DNA from: ELB16-189 sp018266435
GTDB lineage: Bacteria > Bacteroidota > Bacteroidia > Cytophagales > Cyclobacteriaceae
Direction: 5' to 3'
Length of the DNA: 64,000 bases
Assembly: GCA_030123525.1 (NCBI GenBank)
Contig: CP126125.1
Location: 1,860,001 to 1,924,000, forward strand
Shown: positions 1 through 7,864 of the stretch, in pieces
Layout of the letters: each line of letters begins with the position of its first letter
Numbering within the stretch: position 1 is the first letter of the stretch
Notes under the pieces: generated by a model
What the model was told of the DNA's origin: nothing
The model's database searches: none
The model's input: only the letters and a program-made list of their open reading frames with translations
Made by a program: the position numbers and the translations under genes

Positions 1-291
1 GGCATATTCTTTATAGACTTCTCCACTGTGTTGCACCCGGTTTCTTTTCTCAATAAACCGCGAACCGGTGAGGTAAATTTTAAGTATTTGATTCTTCACC
101 TTCACATTGATTTTAGAAGCATCAATGTTGGTGTAGTTGATTTTTATTGATTCCTCATCACCCTCTACTAATACCAGGTTGATTTTTGGGGAAGCTACAA
201 TCTTCTTAAAAGAGGGAAGCTTTTTTTCTAAGGTTTGAGCATGAAGGTTAGCAGCTATGATAACCATAGCCGAGAGAATCAATTTTTTCAT
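1..291 (-). CDS. Secreted GIN-domain (DUF2807-like) protein, 3' part missing
   Basis: Reading the minus strand from an ATG at 291 gives 97 residues that run off the window edge. The N-terminus is MKKLILSAMVIIAANLHAQ, a clear Sec signal peptide ending in Ala-Gln. The following FKKIVASPKINLVLVEGDEE stretch matches the start of the putative auto-transporter adhesin head GIN domain, a beta-helical fold common in Bacteroidota secreted proteins. An ATG at 299 is followed by a stop two codons later, so 291 is the start. It is divergent from mraZ. The exact role is unknown; the family call rests on the first part of the domain only. Confidence 0.7.
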   Translation of the reverse strand, partial: MKKLILSAMVIIAANLHAQTLEKKLPSFKKIVASPKINLVLVEGDEESIKINYTNIDASKINVKVKNQILKIYLTGSRFIEKRNRVQHSGEVYKEYA

Positions 292-400
292 TTTTTCATT
301 TTTTTCAAAGACGTCAGAGATTCTGCCTGAGTTGCATCTCTATTCTATAATAAAGCCATGGGTATTAAAAATGCCTGATTTTACTCTTATTTTAACAAAA

Positions 401-455
401 AGTGTGAAATTGTGGTAAAAAGTGGTTGGAAGTGGTTAAAAAATGCTTACGTTTG
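401..455 (+). promoter_or_regulatory. mraZ promoter with four 10-bp-spaced MraZ-like operator repeats
   Basis: GTG trinucleotides stand at 402, 412, 422 and 432, exactly one helical turn apart, inside units AGTGT, TGTGG, AGTGG and AGTGG separated by 5 bp. MraZ is known to bind short direct repeats with this 10-bp spacing ahead of its own gene. An exact Bacteroidota -7 box TACGTTTG lies at 448-455 and a -33-like TTGG at 426-429, 18 bp upstream, so the repeats overlap the promoter. Repression by MraZ of the whole cluster is inferred. Confidence 0.75.
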
Positions 456-511
456 CTTAGGAGAAACCCTGACCGATAATCAGGGAAAGAAAAAGACAAC
501 CACTACAGTCT

Positions 512-955
512 ATGACTTTCTTCACCAGTGAATATGAATGTAAGCTTGATGCCAAGGGCAGGTTGGTGCTGCCTTCGCGGATCAAATCGCAACTTCCTCA
601 AGGCGAGAGCCAGGAGTTGATGATTCGTAGGGGCTTTGAGCCATGCCTCATCATTTATCCACTCGTGGAGTTCAAAAAAGTCTTCTCAAAAATTTCAGGG
701 CTCAACGAATTCAATGAGGAGTACAGAAAACTCCAGCGGAATTTTTTGTCGGGCGTAGTTCCAGCTGAGTTAGACGGCAACGGCCGTTTTCTCATTCCAA
801 AAAACTTGCTGGCGTATGCGCAAATCGATAAAGAAGCAACGCTGGTAGGTACTGGCTCGAAAGTGGAAGTGTGGAATCCTGCCCTCTATGAGAAGCACTT
901 AATCCAAGACCCCGGTGAGTTGTCGAAACTAGCAGCGAAGTACCTTAATGAGTGA
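512..955 (+). CDS. mraZ: Transcriptional regulator MraZ
   Basis: A 147-residue protein of normal family length with two SpoVT-AbrB-type halves, marked by DAKGR at residues 13-17 and DGNGR at 88-92. MraZ forms ring-shaped oligomers that bind direct repeats upstream of the division and cell-wall cluster and tune its transcription. It is the first gene of the dcw cluster here, as in most bacteria, and its own leader carries four evenly spaced operator-like repeats. The ATG at 512 comes about 57 bases after the -7 box. Family assignment is secure; autoregulation is inferred from the repeats. Confidence 0.95.
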   Translation: MTFFTSEYECKLDAKGRLVLPSRIKSQLPQGESQELMIRRGFEPCLIIYPLVEFKKVFSKISGLNEFNEEYRKLQRNFLSGVVPAELDGNGRFLIPKNLLAYAQIDKEATLVGTGSKVEVWNPALYEKHLIQDPGELSKLAAKYLNE

Positions 956-1014
956 GAGATGAGACTCGGGTTTCACATAAAGAAATTCGGGCTTCGCAAT
1001 ATCTCAGCTCCAAG

Positions 1015-1043
1015 TTTCAAGCTGCAAACCGTAAGCTCCAAGC
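1015..1043 (+). repeat. Left degenerate inverted repeat flanking a four-helix-bundle relic
   Basis: A 29-bp stretch rich in CAAGCT words. Its inverted partner is at 1443-1471; by hand alignment about 20 of 29 positions match. The pair encloses the decayed gene at 1080-1434. Similar CAAGCT/AGCTTG sequence recurs at 28,896-28,938. Confidence 0.5.
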
Positions 1044-1079
1044 CACAAGCCGGGGGCTTCAGGTTTATGAAATTGATTT

Positions 1080-1434
1080 ATGAAAGATTTTAAAGAAGCC
1101 ATTGATTTAGCAATTAGGAATGGACATAGTTGATAAAGTATATGATAGAGTGCAAATGCTTCCACAGGAAATGAAATATGGTTTGCGTTCGCAGATGACC
1201 GGAGGTATAGTTTCAGTTTCAAGTAACACTGCCGCGGGGAGAGCAAAACGTAATGTACAGGCGCAGACAAAGTTCTATCAAATTTCTTTGAGACCAGCAT
1301 TTGAGTTTGAAGCGAATACCCAAATGGCTCAAAGAAAAAAACGGATAAAGAAAAAAACAGCAGAAGAGATGTTGCGGGTGGTGACGAGAGAACAAAAGGT
1401 GATGGTAAGGTTCATTGAAAAAGTTGAAGGGTAA
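1080..1434 (+). pseudogene. Decayed four-helix-bundle (23S rRNA intervening-sequence-type) protein
   Basis: From ATG 1080 the reading MKDFKEAIDLAI matches the usual N-terminus of four-helix-bundle proteins (TIGR02436 / S23-type), but it stops at 1131-1133. The match continues one frame over from 1120 as IVDKVYDRVQMLPQEMKYGL and then SSNTAAGRAKR, the family's typical SNIAEGRxRR position, up to the stop at 1432-1434. The shift between frames 0 and +1 implies a single-base indel near 1114-1120. The later part, normally GSxxELETQL, is eroded to RPAFEFEANTQM. It sits between mraZ and rsmH, where no gene is expected, and is bounded by inverted repeats. The downstream 104-codon ORF could still be translated; function is unknown. 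Confidence 0.7.
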
Positions 1435-1442
1435 TGGAGTCA

Positions 1443-1471
1443 GCTTGTAGCCTAAAGCCTAAAGCTTGAAG
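1443..1471 (-). repeat. Right degenerate inverted repeat flanking the relic
   Basis: Inverted partner of 1015-1043, ending four bases before the ATG chosen for rsmH. It places repeat-derived sequence in the immediate 5' leader of rsmH. Confidence 0.5.
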
Positions 1472-1474
1472 CGT

Positions 1475-2380
1475 ATGAGTACTTACCATAATCCGGTGAT
1501 GTTGACACAATGCCTCGAAGGATTGCAAATCAATCCCGAAGGAATTTATGTAGACGTTACGTTTGGCGGAGGCGGGCACAGCTTGCCGATTCTGGAAAAA
1601 CTGAAAGGCGGGCGGCTGATCGCGTTTGACCAGGACGAAGATGCAAAAAAGGAAGCTGAAAAAATACAACATCGTTCTTTCACATTTTGTCAGGCCAATT
1701 TCAGGTACATGAAACAATACCTGAAGTTGCACGGAGTAACGAAAGTCAATGGCATTTTAGCCGACTTGGGTATTTCATCACACCAGATTGATGAGGCAAC
1801 GCGAGGGTTTTCCACACGCTTTGAAGGCCCGCTTGATATGCGCATGGATCGCAAAGCCAAAGTCACAGCCGCAAAGATTTTGAACAGCAATACAGAAGAG
1901 CAGCTGCACAAAATTTTCGGAATGTATGGCGAACTGAGAAATGCCAAAACGGCTGCAAAAGCAGTAGTTTCAAAAAGAATGACCAGTTCTTTAGAAACAA
2001 CACTCGATTTGAAAAACGCTTTGCAGTTGGTAGCTCCGCGCGGAAAAGAAAACAAATATTTTGCCCAGGTGTTTCAGGCGTTGCGCATCGAAGTGAATCA
2101 GGAGATGCAGGCCCTTGAAAATTTTTTGCACCAATCGGGCGAAGTGATGGAGAAAGGCGGGCGGCTGGTGGTGATGAGTTATCATTCACTGGAAGACCGG
2201 CTGGTAAAAAACTACATTAATACAGGAAAGATGTTTGGCGAAGTGGAAAAAGATTTTTTCGGAAATAAAATAAAACCCTTTGAAGCAGTGAATCGCAAAC
2301 CGATAGAAGCTTCAGCAGAAGAAGTAGAAAATAATAAACGCGCCAGAAGCGCAAAGTTGAGAATAGCAGAAAGAATATAG
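1475..2380 (+). CDS. rsmH: 16S rRNA (cytosine(1402)-N4)-methyltransferase RsmH
   Basis: RsmH (MraW) methylates N4 of C1402 in 16S rRNA in the ribosomal P site using S-adenosylmethionine. With the ATG at 1475 the protein has 301 residues, normal for the family. The SAM-binding motif VDVTFGGGGHS is at residues 26-36, DLGISSHQ follows near 100, and the C-terminus ends in the typical KRARSAKLRI. An in-frame TTG at 1466 would add three residues, but MSTYHNPVML is the conserved start. It is the second dcw gene, separated from mraZ by an inserted relic. Function is secure. Confidence 0.95.
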   Translation: MSTYHNPVMLTQCLEGLQINPEGIYVDVTFGGGGHSLPILEKLKGGRLIAFDQDEDAKKEAEKIQHRSFTFCQANFRYMKQYLKLHGVTKVNGILADLGISSHQIDEATRGFSTRFEGPLDMRMDRKAKVTAAKILNSNTEEQLHKIFGMYGELRNAKTAAKAVVSKRMTSSLETTLDLKNALQLVAPRGKENKYFAQVFQALRIEVNQEMQALENFLHQSGEVMEKGGRLVVMSYHSLEDRLVKNYINTGKMFGEVEKDFFGNKIKPFEAVNRKPIEASAEEVENNKRARSAKLRIAERI

Positions 2381-2385
2381 TGGTT

Positions 2386-2435
2386 GGTTTTCAGTTGTTA
2401 GGTAGTCGTAAATAGACTTCTAGCAACGAATAACC
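2386..2435. repeat. Imperfect inverted repeat in the rsmH-ftsL gap
   Basis: The 16-mers at 2386-2401 and 2420-2435 are inverted copies at about 11 of 16 positions, with CAACAACCAACAAC repeats just after. It is another short palindromic filler between dcw genes; no function is apparent. Confidence 0.35.
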
Positions 2436-2455
2436 AACAACCAACAACTAAAGAA

Positions 2456-2845
2456 ATGGAAAACAAATTCAGAATAGAACCTGAAAGAGAAAACGAAGTA
2501 CGTGTAAAACCTTCGAAGGAAGGAAAGAGTGCTTTCTCAGGATTTGAAAAAAAACTAAAACTCGAATCGTACTTTGAAGAAGGGTTTCCTGTGCAATACC
2601 TGCCCAAGATTTTATTTGTGGTTTTTCTCGGGTTGGTCTACATCAGCAACACACACTATGCCGACCAAACCACACGCGCCATTGAAAAAGCAGAAACAGA
2701 AGTGGAAGACCTGCGAGCTGACTTTACCACACTCAAAGCTGATGTGATGTTTGCCAGCAAACAAAGTGAAGTGGCTCGCAGGGTAAAACCATTAGGACTG
2801 GAAGAGAGTGTACACCCGCCATTTAAAATCATGGTTGATAAGTGA
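2456..2845 (+). CDS. ftsL: FtsL-like cell division protein
   Basis: A 129-residue bitopic protein: a charged cytoplasmic N-terminus of about 48 residues, one transmembrane segment near 50-65 (ILFVVFLGLVYI), then an extracytoplasmic coiled-coil-like helix rich in Glu, Leu and Ala at about 70-105. This is the size, topology and gene position of the Bacteroidota FtsL-like protein, which bridges FtsQ/FtsB to the FtsW-FtsI synthase at the septum. Sequence identity within the FtsL family is very low, so the name relies on topology and position between rsmH and ftsI. Its stop overlaps the GTG start of ftsI by four bases, suggesting translational coupling. Confidence 0.8.
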   Translation: MENKFRIEPERENEVRVKPSKEGKSAFSGFEKKLKLESYFEEGFPVQYLPKILFVVFLGLVYISNTHYADQTTRAIEKAETEVEDLRADFTTLKADVMFASKQSEVARRVKPLGLEESVHPPFKIMVDK

Positions 2846-4932
2846 ATATTAAAAAATCCATATTGATCCGTGTACGCATTGCCTTTTTGGGCGTGCTCGT
2901 GTTTGCGGTCTGCGTGGCAGCAAAGATTGGGCACATTCAACTGGCGGAGGGAGAGAAATGGAGACAAGAAGCCAGAGAAACAATGTTTCAAAACATGGAG
3001 GTGGAGGCTACTCGCGGAAATATTTATTCCGACAACGAAAGCCTGCTGGCTACGTCATTGCCATTTTACCGCGTGGCAATGGATCCTACACTTGCAAAAA
3101 ATGAATTATTCAACAAAAATATCGATTCACTTTCTCTTCAGTTGGCGCGCTTTTATAAAGACCGATCAGCCAAAGAATATAAAGAGTTGATAAAGGATGC
3201 CCGCACATCAAATAAACGGTACATCACACTCAACCGCAAACAGATTAATTATCAATCGAAAAAGGAAATGACTTCGTGGCCTTTGTTTCGCGAGGGTAAG
3301 TATAAAGGCGGAGTGATCTTTGAAAAAGTAGATGTGCGGTACCATCCGTTTGCCAACTTGGCCCGCAGAACAATTGGCTTTGTAAATGAAAACGAAAAAG
3401 GAGCAGGCCTGGAGTACAGCTTCAACCAGGCGCTGGGCGGGCAAAACGGAGAGGCACTGTTTCAAAAAATTGCCGGAGGAACGTGGAAGCCTGTGTACGA
3501 TGGCAACGCAATAAAATCGGTAGACGGGTATGACATCCAAACCTCAATCGATATTAATTTACAAGACGTAGCCGAGACTTCATTGTACGAAGCCATGCAT
3601 AGTCACGATGCTGACGAAGGAACGGTGGTAGTGATGGAAGTAAAGACCGGTCACATCAAAGCCATCTCTAATTTAAGTTCAGACGGCAGTGGAGATTACA
3701 CTGAAAAACTGAACCATGCCGTAGGTGGTTTATTTGAGCCGGGCTCCACCTTCAAACTGGTTACCATGATGGCGTTGCTGGAAGAGACCAACATCAATCT
3801 AAACGACACCATTAATACAGGCAAAGGCGAATTTACTTTTTATAATAAAAAGGTGCGCGACCATGAAGAAGGAGGCTACGGAAAAATTTCTATCCGCGAT
3901 GCTTTTTTGGTTTCTTCCAACATTGCTATGGCTAAGTTGGTGGATAAATACTTTGGTGCCCAACCAACAAAATTTTTGTCATACGTAGATGAACTGAAAT
4001 TATCCAAACCGTTGGGGCTGCAAATCAATGGCGAATTATACCCTAAGATTTCCAGACCCAAAGACAAAAACTGGAGCGGCATCACCTTGCCCTGGATGGC
4101 TTATGGATACGGTTTTGAAATATCGCCTCTTCATACACTCACCCTGTACAATGCTATTGCCAATGAAGGAAAAATGGTAAAACCAATTTTTGTAACAGCC
4201 ATCAAAAAAGGCGATAAGGTTATTCAGGAATTTGAAACCGAAACATTGAATTCAAAAATCTGTTCTAACAAAACATTAAACCAGCTAAAACTTTTGCTCG
4301 AAGGTGTGGTGGAGAGAGGTACGGCAAAAAATTTGAAGAACACGTATTATCAGATTGCCGGCAAAACCGGTACAGCCATGATCTTGAAAGACGGGCGCTA
4401 TGAAAAAAAATACATCACTTCATTTGTAGGTTATTTCCCGGCACATACTCCAAAGTACACAGCCATTGTATTGATCAAGAATCCAAAAGGTATTTACCAA
4501 TATGGTAACAGTGTGGCCGGCCCGGTGTTCAGAGACATTGCCGATAATATTTATTCGCGAGACCTCAATCTGCACGAGGCCATGGAAGAAAAAAAGACCA
4601 CCGAGTTGGGGGTTTTTCCGACTCTCAAGGCTGGCAAGCAAGAAGAGTTGGTTATGCTAAGCAATGAGCTTGGTGTTTCCAGCCATTCAGATTCAGAAGA
4701 AGAGTGGGTGCGGGCTTCTAAAAACGCCAACGCCATTACCTGGAAAAAAAACCCGGTGATGAAAGACCTGGTGCCCAATGTAACCGGTATGACCTTTCGT
4801 GATGCGCTTTATTTGTTAGAGAAATCAGGGCTGAGAGTTTATTTCGGAGGTAAAGGGAGAGTAGAAGAACAATCACTCAAACCGGGAACAAAATTTTTGA
4901 AAGGAAGCAGAATTTATTTGAAGTTAGGATAA
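2842..4932 (+). CDS. ftsI: Septal peptidoglycan transpeptidase (class B PBP, FtsI/PBP3-like) with PASTA domain
   Basis: A monofunctional transpeptidase that cross-links septal peptidoglycan. It has 696 residues, with a GTG start inside the GTGA overlap with ftsL. There is an N-terminal transmembrane anchor (about 9-27), a PBP dimerisation region, then the transpeptidase domain with all three motifs: S302-T-F-K305, S358-S-N360 and K508-T-G510. A single PASTA domain closes the protein from about residue 634 (VPNVTGMTFRDALYLLEKSG), a frequent addition in Bacteroidota homologues. It is expected to work with the FtsW polymerase encoded downstream. No motif is missing. Confidence 0.95.
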   Translation: MNIKKSILIRVRIAFLGVLVFAVCVAAKIGHIQLAEGEKWRQEARETMFQNMEVEATRGNIYSDNESLLATSLPFYRVAMDPTLAKNELFNKNIDSLSLQLARFYKDRSAKEYKELIKDARTSNKRYITLNRKQINYQSKKEMTSWPLFREGKYKGGVIFEKVDVRYHPFANLARRTIGFVNENEKGAGLEYSFNQALGGQNGEALFQKIAGGTWKPVYDGNAIKSVDGYDIQTSIDINLQDVAETSLYEAMHSHDADEGTVVVMEVKTGHIKAISNLSSDGSGDYTEKLNHAVGGLFEPGSTFKLVTMMALLEETNINLNDTINTGKGEFTFYNKKVRDHEEGGYGKISIRDAFLVSSNIAMAKLVDKYFGAQPTKFLSYVDELKLSKPLGLQINGELYPKISRPKDKNWSGITLPWMAYGYGFEISPLHTLTLYNAIANEGKMVKPIFVTAIKKGDKVIQEFETETLNSKICSNKTLNQLKLLLEGVVERGTAKNLKNTYYQIAGKTGTAMILKDGRYEKKYITSFVGYFPAHTPKYTAIVLIKNPKGIYQYGNSVAGPVFRDIADNIYSRDLNLHEAMEEKKTTELGVFPTLKAGKQEELVMLSNELGVSSHSDSEEEWVRASKNANAITWKKNPVMKDLVPNVTGMTFRDALYLLEKSGLRVYFGGKGRVEEQSLKPGTKFLKGSRIYLKLG

Positions 4933-5022
4933 ATGAAAACAAAAAAATCAGCAGGAGGTGGTAAACGAGGTGCAGCTAAAATTGACGATTGCCTGGTACC
5001 GACTATCTGCTGTCAATACTAA
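4933..5022 (+). CDS. Putative 29-residue cysteine-containing micro-protein between ftsI and murE
   Basis: An ATG directly follows the ftsI stop codon with no gap, and the ORF ends three bases before the murE ATG, so it fills the intergenic space exactly. The product begins MKTKKSAGGGKRGAAK, a very basic, glycine-rich half, and ends DDCLVPTICCQY with three cysteines. There is no transmembrane segment or signal peptide. I recognise no family. The tight operon fit supports translation, but a short ORF in a 93-base gap can occur by chance. Confidence 0.45.
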   Translation: MKTKKSAGGGKRGAAKIDDCLVPTICCQY

Positions 5023-5025
5023 ATA

Positions 5026-6492
5026 ATGATGAAGCCGTTGCGCGACATATTATATGGAGTGAACATTACGTCAACCTCAGGCAGCATGGATGCAGAGGTG
5101 AGCGCGGTGGTATTTGATTCGCGCCAAGTGAAGAGTGGATGTTTGTTTGTGGCAATCAAAGGCCACACGGTGGATGGTCATCAGTTTATAGATAAAGCCA
5201 TAACCGATGGTGCTCGCGTAGTCATCTGCGAAAAATTACCCGAGGCTATTTCTGATAAGGCATCGTATGTTACGGTTAAGAACAGCGCCAAGTCACTGGG
5301 TGTCATTGTTTCCAATTTTTATGATAACCCCTCGCAAAAAATAAAACTCACCGGAGTAACCGGCACCAACGGAAAAACAACTGTAGCCACGTTGTTGCAT
5401 AAACTTTTTACCGGACTTAACTACAAGGTTGGCTTGTTATCCACAGTTGTGAATAAAATTGTTGACAAAGAAATTCCGGCCACGCTCACCACACCTGATC
5501 CGATCCAGATCAACGAATTGTTGGTGAAAATGATTGAGGCAGGATGCACCCATTGTTTTATGGAGGTGAGTTCCATTGCCGTTGACCAAGGCCGCATAGG
5601 CGGGCTACACTTTGTCGGCTCTGTGTTTACTAATATCACACACGATCACCTGGATTATCACCACACGTTTGAGAGTTATATCCGCGCAAAAAAAAGTTTT
5701 TTTGATAGCCTGTCGGCCGATGCGTTTGCGTTAGTCAATGCCGATGACAAGCGAGGGATGGTCATGTTGCAAAACTGTAAAGCAAAAAAATTTACCTACA
5801 GCTCAAAAAAAATGGCCGACTTCAAAGCCAAAATTATTACCAACTCAATCGAAGGGCTTGAACTTGAAGTGGCTGAAAAAAATGTGTGGTTTAAACTGAT
5901 TGGCGATTTCAACGCCTACAATTTGCTCGCAGTATATGGGGCAGCTTCTTTGTTGGGCGAAGATCCTGAGATTGTATTGATGAAGTTGTCATCACTTACG
6001 GGTGCCGTAGGCCGGTTTGAGTTGGTGAGGCCGGGATCAAAATTTACGGCCATTGTAGACTATGCCCATACTCCCGATGCATTGAAAAACGTATTAGAAA
6101 CCATTGAGCATTTCAGAACGGGAAATGAACAAGTGATTGCTGTAGTGGGCTGTGGAGGAGACCGCGATAGAACCAAACGCCCGTTGATGGCGGCCATCGC
6201 ATGCAAGTACTCCAATAAAGTAATTTTTACATCAGACAACCCGCGCAGTGAAGACCCGATGGAAATCATCAAAGAAATGCAAAAGGGAGTGGGACCGAGT
6301 GAAGCTAAAAAAACACTGGTAATGGCCGACCGGGAAGAGGCGATCAAAACCGCGTGCATGCTGGCTAAAGAAAAGGATATTATTCTCGTAGCCGGAAAGG
6401 GACACGAAACTTACCAGGAAGTAAAAGGAGTGAAACATCCTTTTGATGATCGGGAGGTATTAGACCGAATGTTGAAAATGTTTGCCAATTAA
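5026..6492 (+). CDS. murE: UDP-MurNAc-L-alanyl-D-glutamate--2,6-diaminopimelate ligase
   Basis: MurE adds meso-diaminopimelate to UDP-MurNAc-Ala-Glu in the cytoplasm using ATP. The 488-residue length is typical. The ATP-binding P-loop GTNGKTT lies at residues 113-119, the Mur-family TNITHDHLDYH motif is near 205, and DNPR at 404-407 is the signature that selects diaminopimelate rather than lysine. This predicts DAP-type peptidoglycan in the host. Two tandem ATGs open the frame (5026 and 5029). It is part of the dcw cluster after ftsI. Confidence 0.97.
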   Translation: MMKPLRDILYGVNITSTSGSMDAEVSAVVFDSRQVKSGCLFVAIKGHTVDGHQFIDKAITDGARVVICEKLPEAISDKASYVTVKNSAKSLGVIVSNFYDNPSQKIKLTGVTGTNGKTTVATLLHKLFTGLNYKVGLLSTVVNKIVDKEIPATLTTPDPIQINELLVKMIEAGCTHCFMEVSSIAVDQGRIGGLHFVGSVFTNITHDHLDYHHTFESYIRAKKSFFDSLSADAFALVNADDKRGMVMLQNCKAKKFTYSSKKMADFKAKIITNSIEGLELEVAEKNVWFKLIGDFNAYNLLAVYGAASLLGEDPEIVLMKLSSLTGAVGRFELVRPGSKFTAIVDYAHTPDALKNVLETIEHFRTGNEQVIAVVGCGGDRDRTKRPLMAAIACKYSNKVIFTSDNPRSEDPMEIIKEMQKGVGPSEAKKTLVMADREEAIKTACMLAKEKDIILVAGKGHETYQEVKGVKHPFDDREVLDRMLKMFAN

Positions 6493-6548
6493 TTTGAAGA
6501 TGAAACAATTTAAAAATTTGATAATGACGTTTCACCTTAGGCCTCAAA

Positions 6549-6597
6549 CTATCAGCTACAAGTTACGAAGCAGCTCAAAGCAACAGGAGGCTGATAG
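6549..6597. repeat. Palindromic element in the murE-mraY gap
   Basis: CTATCAGC (6549-6556) and GCTGATAG (6590-6597) are perfect inverted copies within a 143-base gap that also carries CTACAAG and CTTGC words like those of the other intergenic repeats. No T-run follows, so it is not an obvious terminator. Confidence 0.45.
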
Positions 6598-6635
6598 CTT
6601 GCAACATTTCAAAATTTTAAATCAACGAGATTAGA

Positions 6636-7862
6636 ATGCTCTACTACTTATTTACATATCTCAATAAAAATTTTCACATACCCGGTGCGGGATTGTTTCA
6701 ATACATTTCTTTTCGTGCCGGTGTGGCGGCCGTGCTTTCGTTGCTCATTATCATTATTTATGGCACTAACCTGATTTCATTTTTAAGAAGAAAGCAAGTA
6801 GGAGAAGACATTCGCGACTTGGGTCTGGAAGGACAACTTCAAAAAAAAGGAACACCTACTATGGGTGGGCTCATAATCATTGCCGCTATTCTGATACCTA
6901 CATTGTTGATGGCCAAGCTGGACAACGTGTACGTGATCTTGCTCATTGCCACTACGGTGTGGCTTGGCTTCATCGGGTTTTTGGATGACTACATTAAGGT
7001 ATTTAAAAAAAATAAAGAAGGGCTGGCCGGCCGTTTTAAAATTGTAGGCCAGGTAACCATTGGCTTGGTGGTTGGGCTCACACTCTATTTTAATGAAAGT
7101 GTTGTTGTACGCGAAGTTAACCGCGATGTAAAAACAACAGTAGAAGTGATGAACGAAGAAGGGGAGCTGATTTCCAATTACCACGATGTAAAATCAACGA
7201 AGACTACTGTTCCGTTTTACAAAAACAATGAATTTGATTATGGTAAAATTATTCCATGGCTCGGTAGCAATTACACGTGGATTATTTACACACTTGTCGT
7301 GATTCTGATTATTACGGCAGTATCAAATGGGGCCAACATCACCGATGGCATTGATGGGTTGGCCGCGGGAACATCGGGTATCATTGGGCTTACCCTGGCC
7401 ATCTTTGCTTACCTCTCTGGCCGGGTTGATTTTAGTCATTACCTCAACATCATGTACATTCCTCACCTGAGCGAGCTCGTGATTTTTTGCACGGCCTTTG
7501 TGGGCGCGTGTCTCGGGTTCCTCTGGTACAATGCTTACCCCGCGCAAGTGTTTATGGGCGATACCGGAAGTCTTGCCCTGGGTGGCATCATTGCCGTGCT
7601 TGCCTTAGCCGTGCGAAAAGAACTGATGATACCGGTGTTGTGTGGAGTTTTTCTGGTTGAGAATGCATCGGTGGTATTGCAGGTATCGTACTTCAAGTAC
7701 ACAAAGAAAAAATATGGCGAAGGAAGACGCATTTTTTTAATGTCGCCTTTGCATCATCATTATCAAAAGAAAAATATACCCGAAGCAAAAATTGTTACGC
7801 GCTTTTGGATCATGGGAATTTTATTGGCAATTGCAGCTTTGGCATTATTGAAAATAAGGTAA
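6636..7862 (+). CDS. mraY: Phospho-N-acetylmuramoyl-pentapeptide transferase
   Basis: MraY transfers phospho-MurNAc-pentapeptide to undecaprenyl phosphate to make lipid I at the inner membrane. The 408 residues form about ten transmembrane helices. Signature segments present are the catalytic DDYIKV near residue 115, NITDGIDGLAAG near 235 and SPLHHHYQKK near 375. Between the fourth and fifth helices is a long polar insert (VNRDVKTT up to FYKNNEFDYG) common in Bacteroidota MraY, which makes the protein longer than the roughly 360 residues of proteobacterial forms. The neighbouring murE and murD genes agree with the assignment. Confidence 0.97.
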   Translation: MLYYLFTYLNKNFHIPGAGLFQYISFRAGVAAVLSLLIIIIYGTNLISFLRRKQVGEDIRDLGLEGQLQKKGTPTMGGLIIIAAILIPTLLMAKLDNVYVILLIATTVWLGFIGFLDDYIKVFKKNKEGLAGRFKIVGQVTIGLVVGLTLYFNESVVVREVNRDVKTTVEVMNEEGELISNYHDVKSTKTTVPFYKNNEFDYGKIIPWLGSNYTWIIYTLVVILIITAVSNGANITDGIDGLAAGTSGIIGLTLAIFAYLSGRVDFSHYLNIMYIPHLSELVIFCTAFVGACLGFLWYNAYPAQVFMGDTGSLALGGIIAVLALAVRKELMIPVLCGVFLVENASVVLQVSYFKYTKKKYGEGRRIFLMSPLHHHYQKKNIPEAKIVTRFWIMGILLAIAALALLKIR

Positions 7863-7864
7863 AA

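Noticed and set aside
1690..2055. Minus-strand ORF opposite rsmH
   Set aside because: Antisense to a conserved gene; no family similarity.
7805..7864. Upstream extension of murD overlapping mraY
   Set aside because: The added residues are not conserved; the ATG at 7865 starts the known MurD N-terminus.
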